A stretch of DNA of 64,000 nt, taken from NCBI RefSeq assembly GCF_020990385.1, contig NZ_CP087597.1:16001-80000 (forward strand). The letters are read 5' to 3'. This document shows, in pieces, positions 9,372 to 20,417 of the stretch (position 1 is the first letter of the stretch; each line of letters starts with the position of its first letter). Position numbers and translations under genes: made by a program. Below the pieces are notes generated by a model. It saw only the letters and a program-made list of their open reading frames with translations, did no database searches and was not told where the DNA came from. This stretch comes from Paracoccus sp. MA. GTDB lineage: Bacteria > Pseudomonadota > Alphaproteobacteria > Rhodobacterales > Rhodobacteraceae.

Positions 9372-9382
<11 letters not shown>
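8387..9382 (+). CDS. NMT1/THI5-like ABC transporter substrate-binding protein
   Basis: A 331-aa periplasmic binding protein. TRRRLLQTGAAGLALGLSG is a Tat-type signal ending near RPARAQ. The mature start LQLSWLHSVQFAGSYIAL followed by GWWREAGLEV matches the NMT1/SsuA/ThiY family, which binds pyrimidine precursors, sulfonates, riboflavin precursors or similar small ligands. The ligand is not identifiable here. GGAGG lies about 8 nt upstream of ATG 8387, which overlaps the stop of the preceding gene. ATPase and permease genes follow directly. Confidence 0.85.
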
Positions 9383-10138
<756 letters not shown>

Positions 10139-10142
<4 letters not shown>

Positions 10143-11683
10143 GCATGCGGAACGCGCTGGCCGGGCTGGTGCTGCTGCTTGCCCTGTGGCAGGCCGCGGC
10201 CCTGGCCCTGTCGGGCCGCTACCTGATCGCAGGCCCGGCCGAGGTCGCGCAATGGACCGCCGCCCATGCCGGCCTGCTGTCGCGGGCGCTGGCCGTCACC
10301 GGGGCCAATGCGGCGGCGGGCTTTCTGCTGGGCAACCTGGCCGCCGTGGCGCTGGCCGGCCTGGCGCTGCTCTGGCCCAAGCTGACCGGGCTGGTCTCGG
10401 GCCTGGCGCTGGTGGTCTTCTGCCTGCCGCTGGTCGCGACCGGACCGATCCTGCGGGTGATGATGGGACCGGGCGAGGGGCCACAGATCGCCCTGGCGGC
10501 GCTGGCGGTCTATTACACCACGCTGATCCCGCTGCTGGCCGGCCTGCGCGCCGTGCCCGCCGCCTGGCTGGACCTGATCCGCGTCTATGGCCGCGGCCGC
10601 ATGGCCGAACTGCGCCATGTCCGGCTGCGCGCCGCCCTGCCCTATCTGGTCGCCGGGCTGCAGATCTCGGCCCCCGCCGCCTTCCTCGGGGCGCTGGTGG
10701 GCGAGTTCACCGGGGCCGAGCGCGGCATGGGCGTGCTGACCATCCGCTTCACCCGCGCGCTGGACGTCCCCGCGCTCTGGAGCATCGCGGCGCTCTCCGC
10801 CGCCGTCGCGGTCGCGGCCTATGCGCTGATCGGCGCCCTGGCCCGCCGCTTCCTGGACGAACCGCCGCCCGTGCTGCTGGCCCCGCCGGGCGCCGCGCCC
10901 GGCGCGCGCCGCGCGGCGCTGGCCTCGACGCTCGCCGTGGTCGCGGCGGTGCTTGCCGCGTGGTGGGCGGGTCTGCGGCTGGCCGGGCTCAGCCCGTTCT
11001 TCGCCAAGCGGCCGGGCGACGTGCTGGCGGCGCTGGCCTGGGCGCCGGATGCCGCCCAGACCCGGCAGGCCCTTGCGCAGGCGCTGGCGCAGACCGGGGC
11101 GCATGTGCTGCCCGGCTATGCGGCTGGGCTGGCGGCGGGCGCGGGACTCGCCATCCTGCTGGCGCTGCTGCCGGCGCTTTCGGCGCTGGTCACGCCGGTT
11201 GCCATCGCGCTGCGCGCCATCCCGATCGTGACCACGGCGCCGCTGATCGTGCTGCTGGTCGGGCGCGGCGCGGCGGGGGTGGTGGTGCTGGTCGCGGTCA
11301 TGGTGTTCTTCCCGACCTTCGTCGCCTGCCAGCACGGGCTGCGGCAGGCGCCCGGTCAGATCCTCGACGTGTTCCGCAGCTATGCCGCCGGCCGCTGGCG
11401 GCAGATGATCCATGTCCGCATCCCGGCCATGCTGCCCGCGCTTTTCGCCTCGGCCCGGATGAGCGTGCCGGCGGCGGTGCTGGCGGTCACCGTGGTCGAA
11501 TGGCTGGCGACCGGCGGCGGCATCGGCGGGCTGATGGCGCTGTCGGCCTCGGTCTCGGATTACGACATGCTCTGGTCCGCGGTGGTGCTGGTGACGGCGC
11601 TGTCCTGGCTGGGCCATGCCGGTGTCGGCGCGGCCGAGCGCCGGGTGCTGGCCCGCTACGCCCCCGAACAGGTGCGCCCATGA
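10139..11683 (+). CDS. ABC transporter permease with two fused permease domains
   Basis: At 514 aa this is about twice the length of a normal NitT/TauT permease. It has two consecutive binding-protein-dependent permease domains, roughly residues 1-245 and 260-514. Each has its own coupling EAA-like loop: YGRGRMAELRHVRLRAALPY in the first and YAAGRWRQMIHVRIPAMLPA in the second. One polypeptide therefore probably forms the whole transmembrane pore that normally needs a homodimer. Coupled by ATGA overlaps to the ATPase before it and the glycosyltransferase after it. Confidence 0.88.
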
Positions 11684-12729
11684 CCCGACCCTGCGACGCC
11701 GCCTTCGCCATCCCCGGCGACATCGCCACGCTGACCGGCGGCTATATCTATGAACGCCGCCTGCTGGAGGGGCTGCGCGCCCTGGGCCACGACATGCGTC
11801 ACCTGCAGCTGCCCGCCAGCTTCCCCGACCCGACACCGGCCGAGATGGCGGCGGCCGTGGCGGCGCTGGCGGCCGAGGACCGGCCGCTGATCATCGACGG
11901 GCTGGTCTTCGGCGCCGTCGACACGGCCGGTCTCGCCCGGGTCCGCGCGCCCGTCGTGGCGATGATCCACCACCCGCTGGCGATGGAGACCGGCCTGGAC
12001 CCGGCGCGCCGCGCGCATCTCTACCGGACCGAGCGCGACAACCTGCAACTGGCGCGGCATGTGCTGGTCCCCAGCCGCCATGCCCGGGCCATGCTGACCG
12101 ACCGCTACGGCGTGCCCGCCGAGCGCATCACCATCGCCCGGCCGGGGGTCGAGCCGGCGCGGCTTGCCCCGTCGCCGGCCAACCCGCCGCTGATCCTGTC
12201 GGTCGGCATCCTGCATCCGCGCAAGGGCCATGACCTCCTGCTGACCGCGCTGGCGCAGCTGGCCGATCTGGACTGGCAGGCGGTGATCGTCGGCAATCCC
12301 TGGGACCGCGCCCATGCCGCCGCGCTGGCCCTGCAATTGGCCGAAAGCCCGGTCGCGGATCGGGTGACGCTGGCGGGGCGGGTCGATGCCGGGCGGCTGG
12401 AGCGGCTTTACGCGCGCGCGTCGATCTTCGCGCTCGCGACGCGATACGAGGGCCACGGCCTGGTCTTCGACGAGGCCCTGGCGCATGGCCTGCCGATCGT
12501 CAGCTGCGCGACGGGCGCCGTCCCCGACACCGTGCCCGCCGCCGCGGGGCTGCTGGTGCCGCCCGACGATCCGCCGGCCTTCGCCGCCGCGCTGCGCCGC
12601 CTGCTGGGCGACGAACCGCTGCGGGCGCGGATGGGCGATGCGGCGGCCCGGGCCGGCGCCGCCCTGCCGGGCTGGCAGGAGACCGCGGCCGTCGCCAGCC
12701 GCGTCCTGCAGCGCCTGCGCCTGCCGTGA
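11680..12729 (+). CDS. Glycosyltransferase family 4 protein
   Basis: A 349-aa GT-B glycosyltransferase. The C-terminal domain begins with ILSVGILHPRKGHDLLL and carries the donor-site region RYEGHGLVFDEALAHGLP, an E-x7-E arrangement typical of GT4. The N-terminal domain has GGYIYERRLLEGLRALGHD. No membrane helix is seen. It begins within the permease stop (ATGA at 11680) and is the last gene of the operon. The acceptor is unknown; with the lipid-type enzymes at the head of the operon an envelope glycolipid is a reasonable guess. Confidence 0.85.
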   Translation: MTRPCDAAFAIPGDIATLTGGYIYERRLLEGLRALGHDMRHLQLPASFPDPTPAEMAAAVAALAAEDRPLIIDGLVFGAVDTAGLARVRAPVVAMIHHPLAMETGLDPARRAHLYRTERDNLQLARHVLVPSRHARAMLTDRYGVPAERITIARPGVEPARLAPSPANPPLILSVGILHPRKGHDLLLTALAQLADLDWQAVIVGNPWDRAHAAALALQLAESPVADRVTLAGRVDAGRLERLYARASIFALATRYEGHGLVFDEALAHGLPIVSCATGAVPDTVPAAAGLLVPPDDPPAFAAALRRLLGDEPLRARMGDAAARAGAALPGWQETAAVASRVLQRLRLP

Positions 12730-12759
12730 TCCCTTCGGGTGCCGATGCGCCGGACGGGG

Positions 12760-13263
12760 CTAGCGGCGGGTGATGCCCTCAAGCGGCGGCGGCGGGACCG
12801 GCCGCGTCACCAGATGGCTTTTGCGCTTTTCGTAGAAGGCATTGCCGCCGGCCACCAGGACGTAATGCATGTTGCCATAGGAAAACCGGTGCCCGGCCGC
12901 GTGAAAGAACATCGCGTTGCCGATCAGGGGATGGCGCTCGCCGCGCAGGACGGCGCGCGCCGCCTCGCTGACCTGCGGCGAGGGCCTGTCCATCCGCCGC
13001 GTCATGATCCCCGGCGCGAACTGCCCCTTTTGTCCGACGACACCGCAGACGGAATTGGGAAACTGATCTGACCGGACGCGGTTCATGACCACGCTGCCGA
13101 CGGCGATCATGCCGTCCCGGCTCGAGCGGTTCGATTCGAAATACATCGCCCGCTCCATGCATTCCTGGGGGCTGTGCCGGTGGAACATCGAACAGCCTGT
13201 CAGCACCAGCAGCGCGGCCGCAAGCGCCGCGCCCATGCGCAGTCTTGGATAGGGAATCGTCAT
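12760..13263 (-). CDS. SleB-like cell wall hydrolase, lipoprotein
   Basis: A 167-aa secreted protein with a lipoprotein signal: a hydrophobic stretch ends in the lipobox LTGC at about residue 23. The rest is the hydrolase_2 (SleB catalytic) domain, with ECMERAMYFESN carrying the family catalytic Glu, then AVGSVVMNRV, then NSVCGVVGQKGQF. The domain is a lysozyme-like peptidoglycan hydrolase best known from spore cortex lysis but widespread in alphaproteobacteria. The C-terminus is short and basic. It converges with the glycosyltransferase gene, leaving 30 bp between stops. Confidence 0.87.
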   Translation of the reverse strand: MTIPYPRLRMGAALAAALLVLTGCSMFHRHSPQECMERAMYFESNRSSRDGMIAVGSVVMNRVRSDQFPNSVCGVVGQKGQFAPGIMTRRMDRPSPQVSEAARAVLRGERHPLIGNAMFFHAAGHRFSYGNMHYVLVAGGNAFYEKRKSHLVTRPVPPPPLEGITRR

Positions 13264-13392
13264 CGTCTGCTCGTCCTGCCGCTCGTGGAAGGGTTCTTCT
13301 CGTTGCGGCCATGCTTAGCAGCAGCGGGCGCAGGGCATCAACACCGCCGCGACCCGCCTGCTGGGCGCCATGGTCCGGTATTCGCCCCCGCG

Positions 13393-13452
13393 CGGACCGG
13401 AAGCGCCGCCGGAACACCGAAGGCGCAAACACGCAAGCCGTGTTCCGGTCCG
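13393..13452. repeat. Nested inverted repeats between doeD and the hydrolase gene
   Basis: CCGGAACAC (13409-13417) is a perfect inverted match to GTGTTCCGG (13440-13448). CGGACCGGA (13393-13401) is a perfect match to TCCGGTCCG (13444-13452). The two pairings share 13444-13448, so they exclude each other. No T-run follows. It may end the long doe transcript or act in the leader of the hydrolase gene. Confidence 0.5.
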
Positions 13453-13466
13453 ATCCCCGTCCTCGC

Positions 13467-14840
13467 TCAACCGAGGATTTCGCGCACGGATGCGTCGGTG
13501 GCCTCGACGATCACATCCGCCTCGGCCTCGGTCAGGCAGAGCGGCGGGGCCAAGCCGACGATGTCGCCCTGCGGCATGGCCCGCGCGATCACGCCGCGCT
13601 TCAGCATCGCGGCGACGACCTTGCCGCCGATGCCCTCGGCCGCGTCGAAGAAGCCGCGGCTGTCGCGGTCGCGGACCAGTTCGACGGCGCAGAGCATGCC
13701 CTCGCCGCGGATCTCGCCCACGTTCGGATGATCGCCCAGCGCCGCGCGCATCCGGTCGTTCAGGGTGCGGCCGACCCGGCCGGCATTCTCGACCAGCCCC
13801 AGCTTGTCGATCAGTTGCAGATTGGCGATGCCCGCCGCCGCGCCGATGGGATGGGCGGAATAGGTCCAGCCATGGCCGAGCACGCCATATTCGTCGCTGC
13901 CCTGCATCAGCACCTCCCAGACCTTCTGCCCGACGATGCTGCCCGACAGCGGCGCATAGGCCGAGGTCAGGCCCTTGGCGATGGTGATGATGTCGGGGGT
14001 CATGCCGTAATGGTCGCTGCCGAACATGCTGCCCAGCCGGCCGAAGCCCGTCACCACCTCGTCCGCGATCAGCAGGATGTCGTGGCGCGCCAGCACCTTC
14101 TGGATCGCCTGCCAATAGCCCTTGGGCGGCGGCACGATGCCGCCCGTGCCCAGCACCGGCTCGCCGATGAAGGCGGCGATGGTCTCGGCGCCCTCGGCGG
14201 CGATCAGCCGCTCCAGCTCCTCGGCGCAATGGGCGCTGAACTGTTCCTCGGACATGCCGGCGTCCTTGCGGCGATAGTAATAGGGCGCCTCGGTATGGAT
14301 CACCTGCGCCAGCGGCAGGTCGAATTTCTTGTGGAACAGCTCCAGCCCGGTCAGCGAGCCGGTCATCAGCCCCGAGCCGTGATAGCCCCGCCAGCGCGAG
14401 ATGATCTTCTTCTTCTGCGGCAAGCCACGGATGTTGTTGTAATACCAGACCAGCTTGATGTTCGTCTCATTGGCATCCGAGCCGCCCAGGCCGAAATAGA
14501 CCCGCGCCATGTGCTGGGGCGCCCGGTCCATGACCATTTTCGCCAGCGTGATCGAGGCTTCCGAGCCATGCCCGGCATAGGCGTGGTAATAGGCCAGCTC
14601 GCGCGCCTGTGCGGCGATGGCTTCGGCGATCTCGGGCCGGCCATAGCCCACGTTCACGCAATAGAGCCCGGCGAAGCCGTCCAGCAGCCGGTTGCCGTCC
14701 CGATCCGTGATGTGGACGCCTTCCGCGCCCGAGACGATGCGCTGCGCGCCTTCGCCGCGCGCGAACTGGCCGAGGTTGGTCGAGGGATGGAACAGGCTCT
14801 CGCGGTCCCATTTGGACAGCTGGTCATTGGTCAGCATCAT
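13467..14840 (-). CDS. doeD: Diaminobutyrate aminotransferase of ectoine degradation (DoeD, class III)
   Basis: A 457-aa PLP enzyme converting L-2,4-diaminobutyrate to aspartate semialdehyde. Class III features include [37 protein letters not shown] and the PLP region [15 protein letters not shown] followed by [17 protein letters not shown], in which K is the Schiff-base lysine. The length is normal. It is the last gene of the ectoine operon and its start overlaps the doeC stop by 4 nt. The name rests on operon position; alone it would be called an omega-amino acid:pyruvate-type aminotransferase. Confidence 0.88.
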   Translation of the reverse strand: MMLTNDQLSKWDRESLFHPSTNLGQFARGEGAQRIVSGAEGVHITDRDGNRLLDGFAGLYCVNVGYGRPEIAEAIAAQARELAYYHAYAGHGSEASITLAKMVMDRAPQHMARVYFGLGGSDANETNIKLVWYYNNIRGLPQKKKIISRWRGYHGSGLMTGSLTGLELFHKKFDLPLAQVIHTEAPYYYRRKDAGMSEEQFSAHCAEELERLIAAEGAETIAAFIGEPVLGTGGIVPPPKGYWQAIQKVLARHDILLIADEVVTGFGRLGSMFGSDHYGMTPDIITIAKGLTSAYAPLSGSIVGQKVWEVLMQGSDEYGVLGHGWTYSAHPIGAAAGIANLQLIDKLGLVENAGRVGRTLNDRMRAALGDHPNVGEIRGEGMLCAVELVRDRDSRGFFDAAEGIGGKVVAAMLKRGVIARAMPQGDIVGLAPPLCLTEAEADVIVEATDASVREILG

Positions 14841-16288
14841 GCTCTCCTTGTCTCTGCCCAGTCGCGGCAGACGTATTTGATCTCGGTAAAGGCTTCGAGC
14901 CCGTGGCGGCTGCCCTCGCGGCCCAGGCCCGACTGCTTCATGCCGCCGAAGGGGATCGGCGCGCCGGTGACCTTGGTGCGGTTGACCGCGACCATGCCGA
15001 ATTCCAGCGCGCGCGACAGGCGATAGATGCGGCGCGGGTCGCGGCTGTGGACATAGGCGACCAGCCCGTATTCGGTGGCGTTGGCGATGCGCACCGCCTC
15101 GTCCTCGGTGTCGAAGGCGGCGATGGCGGCGACGGGGCCGAAGGTCTCCTCGTGGAAGATCCGCGCCTCGGCCGGCACGTCGGCCAGCACGGTCGGGCGA
15201 TAGAACAGCGGCCCCTGCGGATCGCGGCTGCCGCCGGTCAGAAGGCGCGCGCCATGCGCCAAGGCATCGGCCACGTGCTCCTCCTGCTTCTGGACCGCGC
15301 CCTCGTTCATCAAGGGGCCAAGGTCGCGATCCTCGACCCCCGGCCCCAGGGTCAGCGCGGCGGCAGCAGCGGTGAAGCGGCGGCAGAATTCGTCATAGAC
15401 CGGCCGCTCGATCAGGAAGCGGTTGGCGCCCAGGCAGTCCTGGCCCGAGGTGGCGAACTTGGCCTTGATCGCCTCATCCACCGCCAGGTCGAGGTCGCAA
15501 TCGGCAAAGGCGACGAAGGGCGCGTGCCCGCCCAGTTCCAGCACCAGCCGCTTCACCGTCTCGGCGCTTTGACGATAAAGCAGCTTGCCGACCTGCGTCG
15601 AGCCGGTGAAGGACAGCGCCCGCACCCGCGGATCGGCGCACCATTCCCCGACGATCTCGGGTGCGTCGCCGGTCACCACGTTGAAGACGCCGGCCGGAAA
15701 CCCCGCCCGATCCGCCAGTTCCGCCAGCGCGGTCGCCGACAGCGGCGTCTCGGCCGAGGGATGAACGACCACGGTGCAGCCCGCCGCCAAGGCCGCCGCC
15801 GCCTTGCGGGTGATCATGGCGCAGGGAAAGTTCCAGGGCGTGACCAGCGCCGCGACGCCCAAGGGTTCGCGCCACAGCTCCATCTCGGCGGTCGAAAGAT
15901 GCGAGGTCACGCTTTCGATGTTCGGGCGCTTGGCTTCCTCGGCATAGAACTCGACGAAGCTGGCGGCATAGTCGATCTCGCCGCGCGATTCGGACAGCGG
16001 CTTGCCCTGCTCGGCGGTCATGATCCGCGCCAGATCCTCGCGCGCATCGACGATCAGCCGGTGCCAGCGCATCAGCACGGCGGCGCGTTCCTGCGGCAGC
16101 AGCGCGGACCAGCCGGCGAAAGCCGCCTGCGCCGCATCGACCGCCGCGCGCGCCTGCGCAGCGTCCAGCCGCGCCACCTGCGCCACGGGCCTGCCCGTCG
16201 CGGGGTCGGTGACGGCAAAGCGCGGCCCCGCCACCCAGGCGCCGTTCACGAAGGCATCCTCGCGCATCAGGATCTTGTTGGTGATCAT
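14837..16288 (-). CDS. doeC: Aspartate-semialdehyde dehydrogenase of ectoine degradation (DoeC, ALDH family)
   Basis: A 483-aa NAD(P)-dependent aldehyde dehydrogenase expected to oxidise aspartate-4-semialdehyde to aspartate. [37 protein letters not shown] (general-base Glu) and [11 protein letters not shown] (catalytic Cys) are all present. It resembles succinate-semialdehyde dehydrogenases, the usual automatic name. The start at 16288 has GAGGAGG just upstream and overlaps the doeB stop by ATGA; the open frame running on to 16513 is the shadow of doeB. Confidence 0.9.
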   Translation of the reverse strand: MITNKILMREDAFVNGAWVAGPRFAVTDPATGRPVAQVARLDAAQARAAVDAAQAAFAGWSALLPQERAAVLMRWHRLIVDAREDLARIMTAEQGKPLSESRGEIDYAASFVEFYAEEAKRPNIESVTSHLSTAEMELWREPLGVAALVTPWNFPCAMITRKAAAALAAGCTVVVHPSAETPLSATALAELADRAGFPAGVFNVVTGDAPEIVGEWCADPRVRALSFTGSTQVGKLLYRQSAETVKRLVLELGGHAPFVAFADCDLDLAVDEAIKAKFATSGQDCLGANRFLIERPVYDEFCRRFTAAAAALTLGPGVEDRDLGPLMNEGAVQKQEEHVADALAHGARLLTGGSRDPQGPLFYRPTVLADVPAEARIFHEETFGPVAAIAAFDTEDEAVRIANATEYGLVAYVHSRDPRRIYRLSRALEFGMVAVNRTKVTGAPIPFGGMKQSGLGREGSRHGLEAFTEIKYVCRDWAETRRA

Positions 16289-17295
16289 GGCTGAACCTCC
16301 TCGCCGATGACGGCGACGCAATCGCCGGGTTTCACGATGCCGGGGAAATGCCGCGCCATCATCAGCCCGCCGCGGCGGGCATGGACCGCGACCGGGGCCA
16401 AGCCGGTGCGGGCCACCGGGAAGATGCGGGCGACCGGCTGGCCCTGTTCCACGGCATCGCCCAGATCGGCCAGGAACTCGATCAGCCCGCCATCCTCGGC
16501 AAAGGTGAAGCAATCCGCGTCGGGCATGTCCAGCCAGCGCGTCGGCTGCGCCGCCACCTCGCCGCGCATCACGCCCGCCGCGACCAGCAGGTTGCGCAGG
16601 CCGCGCCTGGCGATGCCGGCGGTGCGGGCGCTGGCGGTGCCGCCGCCGCCCAGCTCGGTGGTGACGAAGACCTTGCCCATTTCCTCGGCCGCGGTGTCAT
16701 ACATACCGACCGCGTCGATTTCGAGCATCCTGACCGACCAGGGCGCCCCGAAGGCGCGCACAAGATCGAAGGCCGCCGCCTCCTGCCGCTTGTCGGGCAG
16801 GATATGGGCGGCGCAATAGGGCAGGAAATCCAGCGTCTTGCCGCCGGAATGGAAGTCAAGCACCACATCCGCCATCGGCAGCAGCACGCGCTGGAAGTAA
16901 TCCGCGATCTTCTGCGTGACCGTGCCGTCCGGACGGCCCGGAAAGCTGCGGTTCAGGTTGCCCCGGTCGATGGGCGAGGTGCGGGTGCCCGCGGCGAAGG
17001 CCGGGTAGTTCATCGCCGGCACGATGATGATGCGGCCGGTGACGTCCTCGGCCCGCACGGTCGCGGCCAGGTCGAACAGCGCGATCGGCCCCTCGTATTC
17101 GTCGCCATGGTTGGCACCGGTCAGAAGCGCCGTCGGCCCCTCGCCGTTGTTGACCACGGTGATCGGCGTCATGACCGAGCCCCAGGCCGCGTCATCGCGC
17201 GAATGCGGCAGGCGCAGGAAGCCGTGGTGAACCCCCGGCGCCGCGAAATCCACCGTCGCCGCGATGGGCGAGGGCGCAGGCTGCATCTGCAACAT
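16285..17295 (-). CDS. doeB: N-alpha-acetyl-L-2,4-diaminobutyrate deacetylase (DoeB)
   Basis: A 336-aa zinc-dependent deacylase of the succinylglutamate desuccinylase/aspartoacylase family. It removes acetate from N-alpha-acetyl-diaminobutyrate, the product of ectoine hydrolase. Zinc ligands are expected in TGANHGDEYEG and in DFHSGGKTLDF; NLNRSFPGRPDG is a family block. The C-terminal part (from about residue 260) is the short beta-barrel that carries the entry channel. It lies 4 nt after doeA. Confidence 0.92.
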   Translation of the reverse strand: MLQMQPAPSPIAATVDFAAPGVHHGFLRLPHSRDDAAWGSVMTPITVVNNGEGPTALLTGANHGDEYEGPIALFDLAATVRAEDVTGRIIIVPAMNYPAFAAGTRTSPIDRGNLNRSFPGRPDGTVTQKIADYFQRVLLPMADVVLDFHSGGKTLDFLPYCAAHILPDKRQEAAAFDLVRAFGAPWSVRMLEIDAVGMYDTAAEEMGKVFVTTELGGGGTASARTAGIARRGLRNLLVAAGVMRGEVAAQPTRWLDMPDADCFTFAEDGGLIEFLADLGDAVEQGQPVARIFPVARTGLAPVAVHARRGGLMMARHFPGIVKPGDCVAVIGEEVQP

Positions 17296-17299
17296 GGCG

Positions 17300-18481
17300 C
17301 TAGTCCTTCACGAACAGCTGGCGCGGGACATGGGCGAGGCATTCCACGCCGGTCTCGGTGATCAGGATCGACTCGGTGATCTCCAGCCCCATGTCCTCCA
17401 GCCACAGGCCGGTCATGAAATGGAAGGTCATGCCGGGCTGCAGCACGGTGCGGTCGCCGGGGCGCAGCGACATGGTGCGCTCGCCCCAGTCCGGCGGATA
17501 GCTGACGCCGATGCCGTAGCCGGTGCGGTTGTCCTTGACGATGCCGTATTTCGCCAGCACGTCGAAGAAACCCTTGGCGATGTCCTCGCAGGTATTACCG
17601 GGCTTCGCAGCGGCAAGCCCGGCTTCCATCCCCTCCAGCGTGGCCTTTTCCGCATCGAGGAAGGCCTGCGTCGGCTGGCCCAGGAACACCGTGCGCGACA
17701 GCGGCACGTGGTAGCGGTGATAGCAGCCGGCGATCTCGAAGAAGGTGCCCTCGCCCGGTTTCATCGGCTTGTCGTCCCAGGTCAGATGCGGGGCCGAGGC
17801 GTCGCGGCCCGAGGGCAGCAGCGGCACGATGGCCGGATAGTCGCCGCCGATGCCGTCGACGCCGCGGGTGCCGGCATCGTAGATTTCCGCCACCAGGTCG
17901 CATTTGCGCATCCCGACCTGCACCTTGTCGAGGATGCGGGCATGCATCGCCTCGACGATGCGCGCCGCGTTGCGCATATAGGCGATCTCCTGCGGCGATT
18001 TCACCGCGCGCTGCCAGTTCACCAGCGCCGTGCAATCGGTGAAGCGCGCGTCCGGCAGGTTCCGCGTCAGGCTGGCGAAGGCGGCAGCGGTGAACCAGTA
18101 ATTGTCCATCTCGACGCCGATGCGCTTCGTGCCCCAGCCCTTGTCGCGCAAGATGCCCGAGAGGTAATCCATCGGGTGCATCTCGGGGTTCTGCACGTAA
18201 TGGTCGGGATAGCCGATGATGTTTTCGGGCTTCAGGTAAGCCGTCAGCCTGGCACCGTTGGCGTCCTGTCCGCGGCCATACCAGACCGGCTCGCCCTCGG
18301 GCGGCACCACCACGCATTGATGGACATAGAAGGACCAGCCGTCATAGCCGGTCAGCCAGTTCATGTTCGACGGATCGGTGACGATCAGCAGATCGACGCC
18401 CTTGTCCTCCATCGCCCGGCGGGTCTTGGCGAGGCGGTCGGCATATTCCTCGCGGGTGAACTTCAATGCGACGTCTGTCAT
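17300..18481 (-). CDS. doeA: Ectoine hydrolase (DoeA, M24 family)
   Basis: A 393-aa enzyme that opens the ectoine ring to N-alpha-acetyl-2,4-diaminobutyrate. It has a creatinase-type N-terminal domain (SNMNWLTGYDGWSFYVHQ) and a pita-bread M24 domain, including GVDGIGGDYPAIVPLLPSG, FFEIAGCYHRYHVPLSRT, TGYGIGVSYPPDWGE and GLEITESILIT. ATG 18481 is preceded by a weak AAGAGAAA. Known DoeA produces the N-alpha-acetyl isomer that serves as the EnuR inducer. Confidence 0.94.
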   Translation of the reverse strand: MTDVALKFTREEYADRLAKTRRAMEDKGVDLLIVTDPSNMNWLTGYDGWSFYVHQCVVVPPEGEPVWYGRGQDANGARLTAYLKPENIIGYPDHYVQNPEMHPMDYLSGILRDKGWGTKRIGVEMDNYWFTAAAFASLTRNLPDARFTDCTALVNWQRAVKSPQEIAYMRNAARIVEAMHARILDKVQVGMRKCDLVAEIYDAGTRGVDGIGGDYPAIVPLLPSGRDASAPHLTWDDKPMKPGEGTFFEIAGCYHRYHVPLSRTVFLGQPTQAFLDAEKATLEGMEAGLAAAKPGNTCEDIAKGFFDVLAKYGIVKDNRTGYGIGVSYPPDWGERTMSLRPGDRTVLQPGMTFHFMTGLWLEDMGLEITESILITETGVECLAHVPRQLFVKD

Positions 18482-18492
18482 GGCGGTTTCTC

Positions 18493-19470
18493 TTACAGGG
18501 TGAAGCTGCGTCCGGCCCCGGCCTTGCCCGCGCGGGCAAGCGCCAGGGTGGCGATGGCGGTGTCCTGGATGCCGGCGCCGGTCAGGTCGGCCAGGGTGAT
18601 CTGTGCGGGATCGCTGCGGCCGGGGCGCTGCCCGGCCAGGATCTGGCCCAGCTCGGGGAAGTCCCGCCCGGCCAGCGGCGCGTGGTGCAGCTCCCCCAGC
18701 TCGCGGGTCTGCGACAGGCGGTCGGCGACGTAATGGGCGCGCGCGATCAGGTCGGGGGCGATCTCGTTCTTGTGCTGGGCGTCCGAGCCCATGGCGGTGA
18801 CATGCGTGCCGGCGGCGATATCGGCGGCGGCCAGGATGGGCCTTTCGGACGGCGTGGTCGTGACCACCAGATCGGCATCCCGCGTCGCCTTGGCCACGCT
18901 GGCGGCGGCGGTGACGGGGATGCGCAGGGCGGCGGTCATCTCGGCCGCGAAAGCCTGCGCCTTGGCGGGATCGCGCGCCCAGACCCGTGCGCCGGTCAGC
19001 GGGCGGACCAGCGCCAGCGCCTGAAGCTGCATCCGCGCCTGCATCCCGGCGCCCAGGATCGCCGCCGTGGCCGCATCCGGCCGGGCCAGCGCATCGGCGG
19101 CCACCGCCCCGGCGGCGGCGGTGCGCACATCGGTCAGATAGCCGTTGTCCAGCAGCAGCGCCTCGACCAGCCCGGTCGTCGCGGACAGCACCACCATCAT
19201 GCCGTTGGTCGAGGGCAGGCCGAGCGCCGGGTTGCCGAAGAAACCGGGCGAGATCTTGATGGCGAAATGCGTGAGGCCGGGAACATAGGCGGTCTTCACA
19301 TCGACCTCGCCCCGGTGTTCGGGGATGTCCAGGCGCAGGATCGGCGGCATGGCGACGGGCTTGGTCGCCAGCGCCACGAAGGCGTCGCGGATGCAGGCGA
19401 CGGCCTCGCCGTCCAGCGGCACCAAAGCGCGCAGATCGGTCTCGGTCAGGATGGTCACGGGCGGTCTCAT
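18493..19470 (-). CDS. eutC: Ornithine cyclodeaminase-like protein of ectoine utilisation (EutC)
   Basis: A 325-aa NAD(P)-binding protein of the ornithine cyclodeaminase/mu-crystallin family. The Rossmann motif is AILGAGMQARMQLQAL; the N-terminal substrate region has VDVKTAYVPGLTHFAIKISPG. In known clusters EutABC is thought to convert 5-hydroxyectoine to ectoine, but each step is not firmly established. Its ATG (19470) overlaps the eutB stop by ATGA. Confidence 0.9.
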   Translation of the reverse strand: MRPPVTILTETDLRALVPLDGEAVACIRDAFVALATKPVAMPPILRLDIPEHRGEVDVKTAYVPGLTHFAIKISPGFFGNPALGLPSTNGMMVVLSATTGLVEALLLDNGYLTDVRTAAAGAVAADALARPDAATAAILGAGMQARMQLQALALVRPLTGARVWARDPAKAQAFAAEMTAALRIPVTAAASVAKATRDADLVVTTTPSERPILAAADIAAGTHVTAMGSDAQHKNEIAPDLIARAHYVADRLSQTRELGELHHAPLAGRDFPELGQILAGQRPGRSDPAQITLADLTGAGIQDTAIATLALARAGKAGAGRSFTL

Positions 19471-20417
19471 GCGGCCTCCGCCATAATGCGGGCATGCAGC
19501 GCGGGGTCGATATTCGCGCCGGAAAGGATGCAGACGGTCGGGCCCTGCGGGACGACCTTGCCGGCCAGCAGAGCGGCGCTGCCGACGCTGGCCGCGCCCT
19601 CGACCATATGGCCGGCACGGCCGAGATGGCGGATGCCCTCGGCGATCTCGGCCTCGGTCAGCAGGATCACATCGTCCAGCAAAGCGCGGCACAGCGGATA
19701 GGTCACGCGGTTGCGCAACCCGATGCCGCCGCCGAGGCTGTCGGCAAGGCTGGGGCTTTCGGCGACCTCGACCGGGTGGCCGGCGGCCAGGCTCGCGGCC
19801 ATGGCGGCGCCGTTCTCCATGGTCAGGCCGATGACGCGCGTGGCGGGCGACAGCGCCTTGATCGCCACCGCGACCCCGGCGGCAAGGCCACCGCCGGACA
19901 GCGGCACCAGCACCGCCTCGGGCGTGCCGATTTCCAGGGCGATGGTGCCCTGCCCGGCGACCACGGCCTCGTGGTCGAAGGGCGGGATCTCGGTCATGCC
20001 CTCTTCAGCCACGGCGCGGGCGACTTCCTGCATCGCCTCGTCCTGGCTGGCGCCGATGATGCGCACCTCGGCCCCCAACTCGCGGATCGCCTGCACCTTG
20101 TTCTCGGGCACCAGCCGGGACAGGCAGACGGTGGCGGGCACGCCCAGCGCCCGGGCGGCATAGGCCAGGGCGCGGCCGTGATTGCCGGTCGAGGCGGTGA
20201 CGACGCCGCGCGCCAGCGCCTCGGGCGGCAGCGACAGGATGGCATTGGTCGCGCCCCGCAGCTTGAAGGCGCCGGTGGTCTGGCGGTATTCGCATTTCAG
20301 CCAGACCGGCTGGCCCAGCCGCGCCGACAGCAGCTCGTCGCGCAGCAGCGGCGTTTCCACCACATGGCCGCGGATGCGTTCAGCGGCGGCGCGGATGTCG
20401 TCCAGGGTCACGGTCAT
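19467..20417 (-). CDS. eutB: Threonine dehydratase-like protein of ectoine utilisation (EutB)
   Basis: A 316-aa fold-type II PLP enzyme. The Schiff-base lysine is K52 in YRQTTGAFKLRGATN; the phosphate-binding glycine loop is PLSGGGLAAGVAVA; STGNHGRALAYAA is another typical block. It has no C-terminal ACT domain, so it is not an allosteric biosynthetic threonine deaminase. In ectoine clusters it is proposed to act on hydroxyectoine-derived intermediates. Coupled by ATGA overlaps to eutA and eutC. Confidence 0.9.
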   Translation of the reverse strand: MTVTLDDIRAAAERIRGHVVETPLLRDELLSARLGQPVWLKCEYRQTTGAFKLRGATNAILSLPPEALARGVVTASTGNHGRALAYAARALGVPATVCLSRLVPENKVQAIRELGAEVRIIGASQDEAMQEVARAVAEEGMTEIPPFDHEAVVAGQGTIALEIGTPEAVLVPLSGGGLAAGVAVAIKALSPATRVIGLTMENGAAMAASLAAGHPVEVAESPSLADSLGGGIGLRNRVTYPLCRALLDDVILLTEAEIAEGIRHLGRAGHMVEGAASVGSAALLAGKVVPQGPTVCILSGANIDPALHARIMAEAA

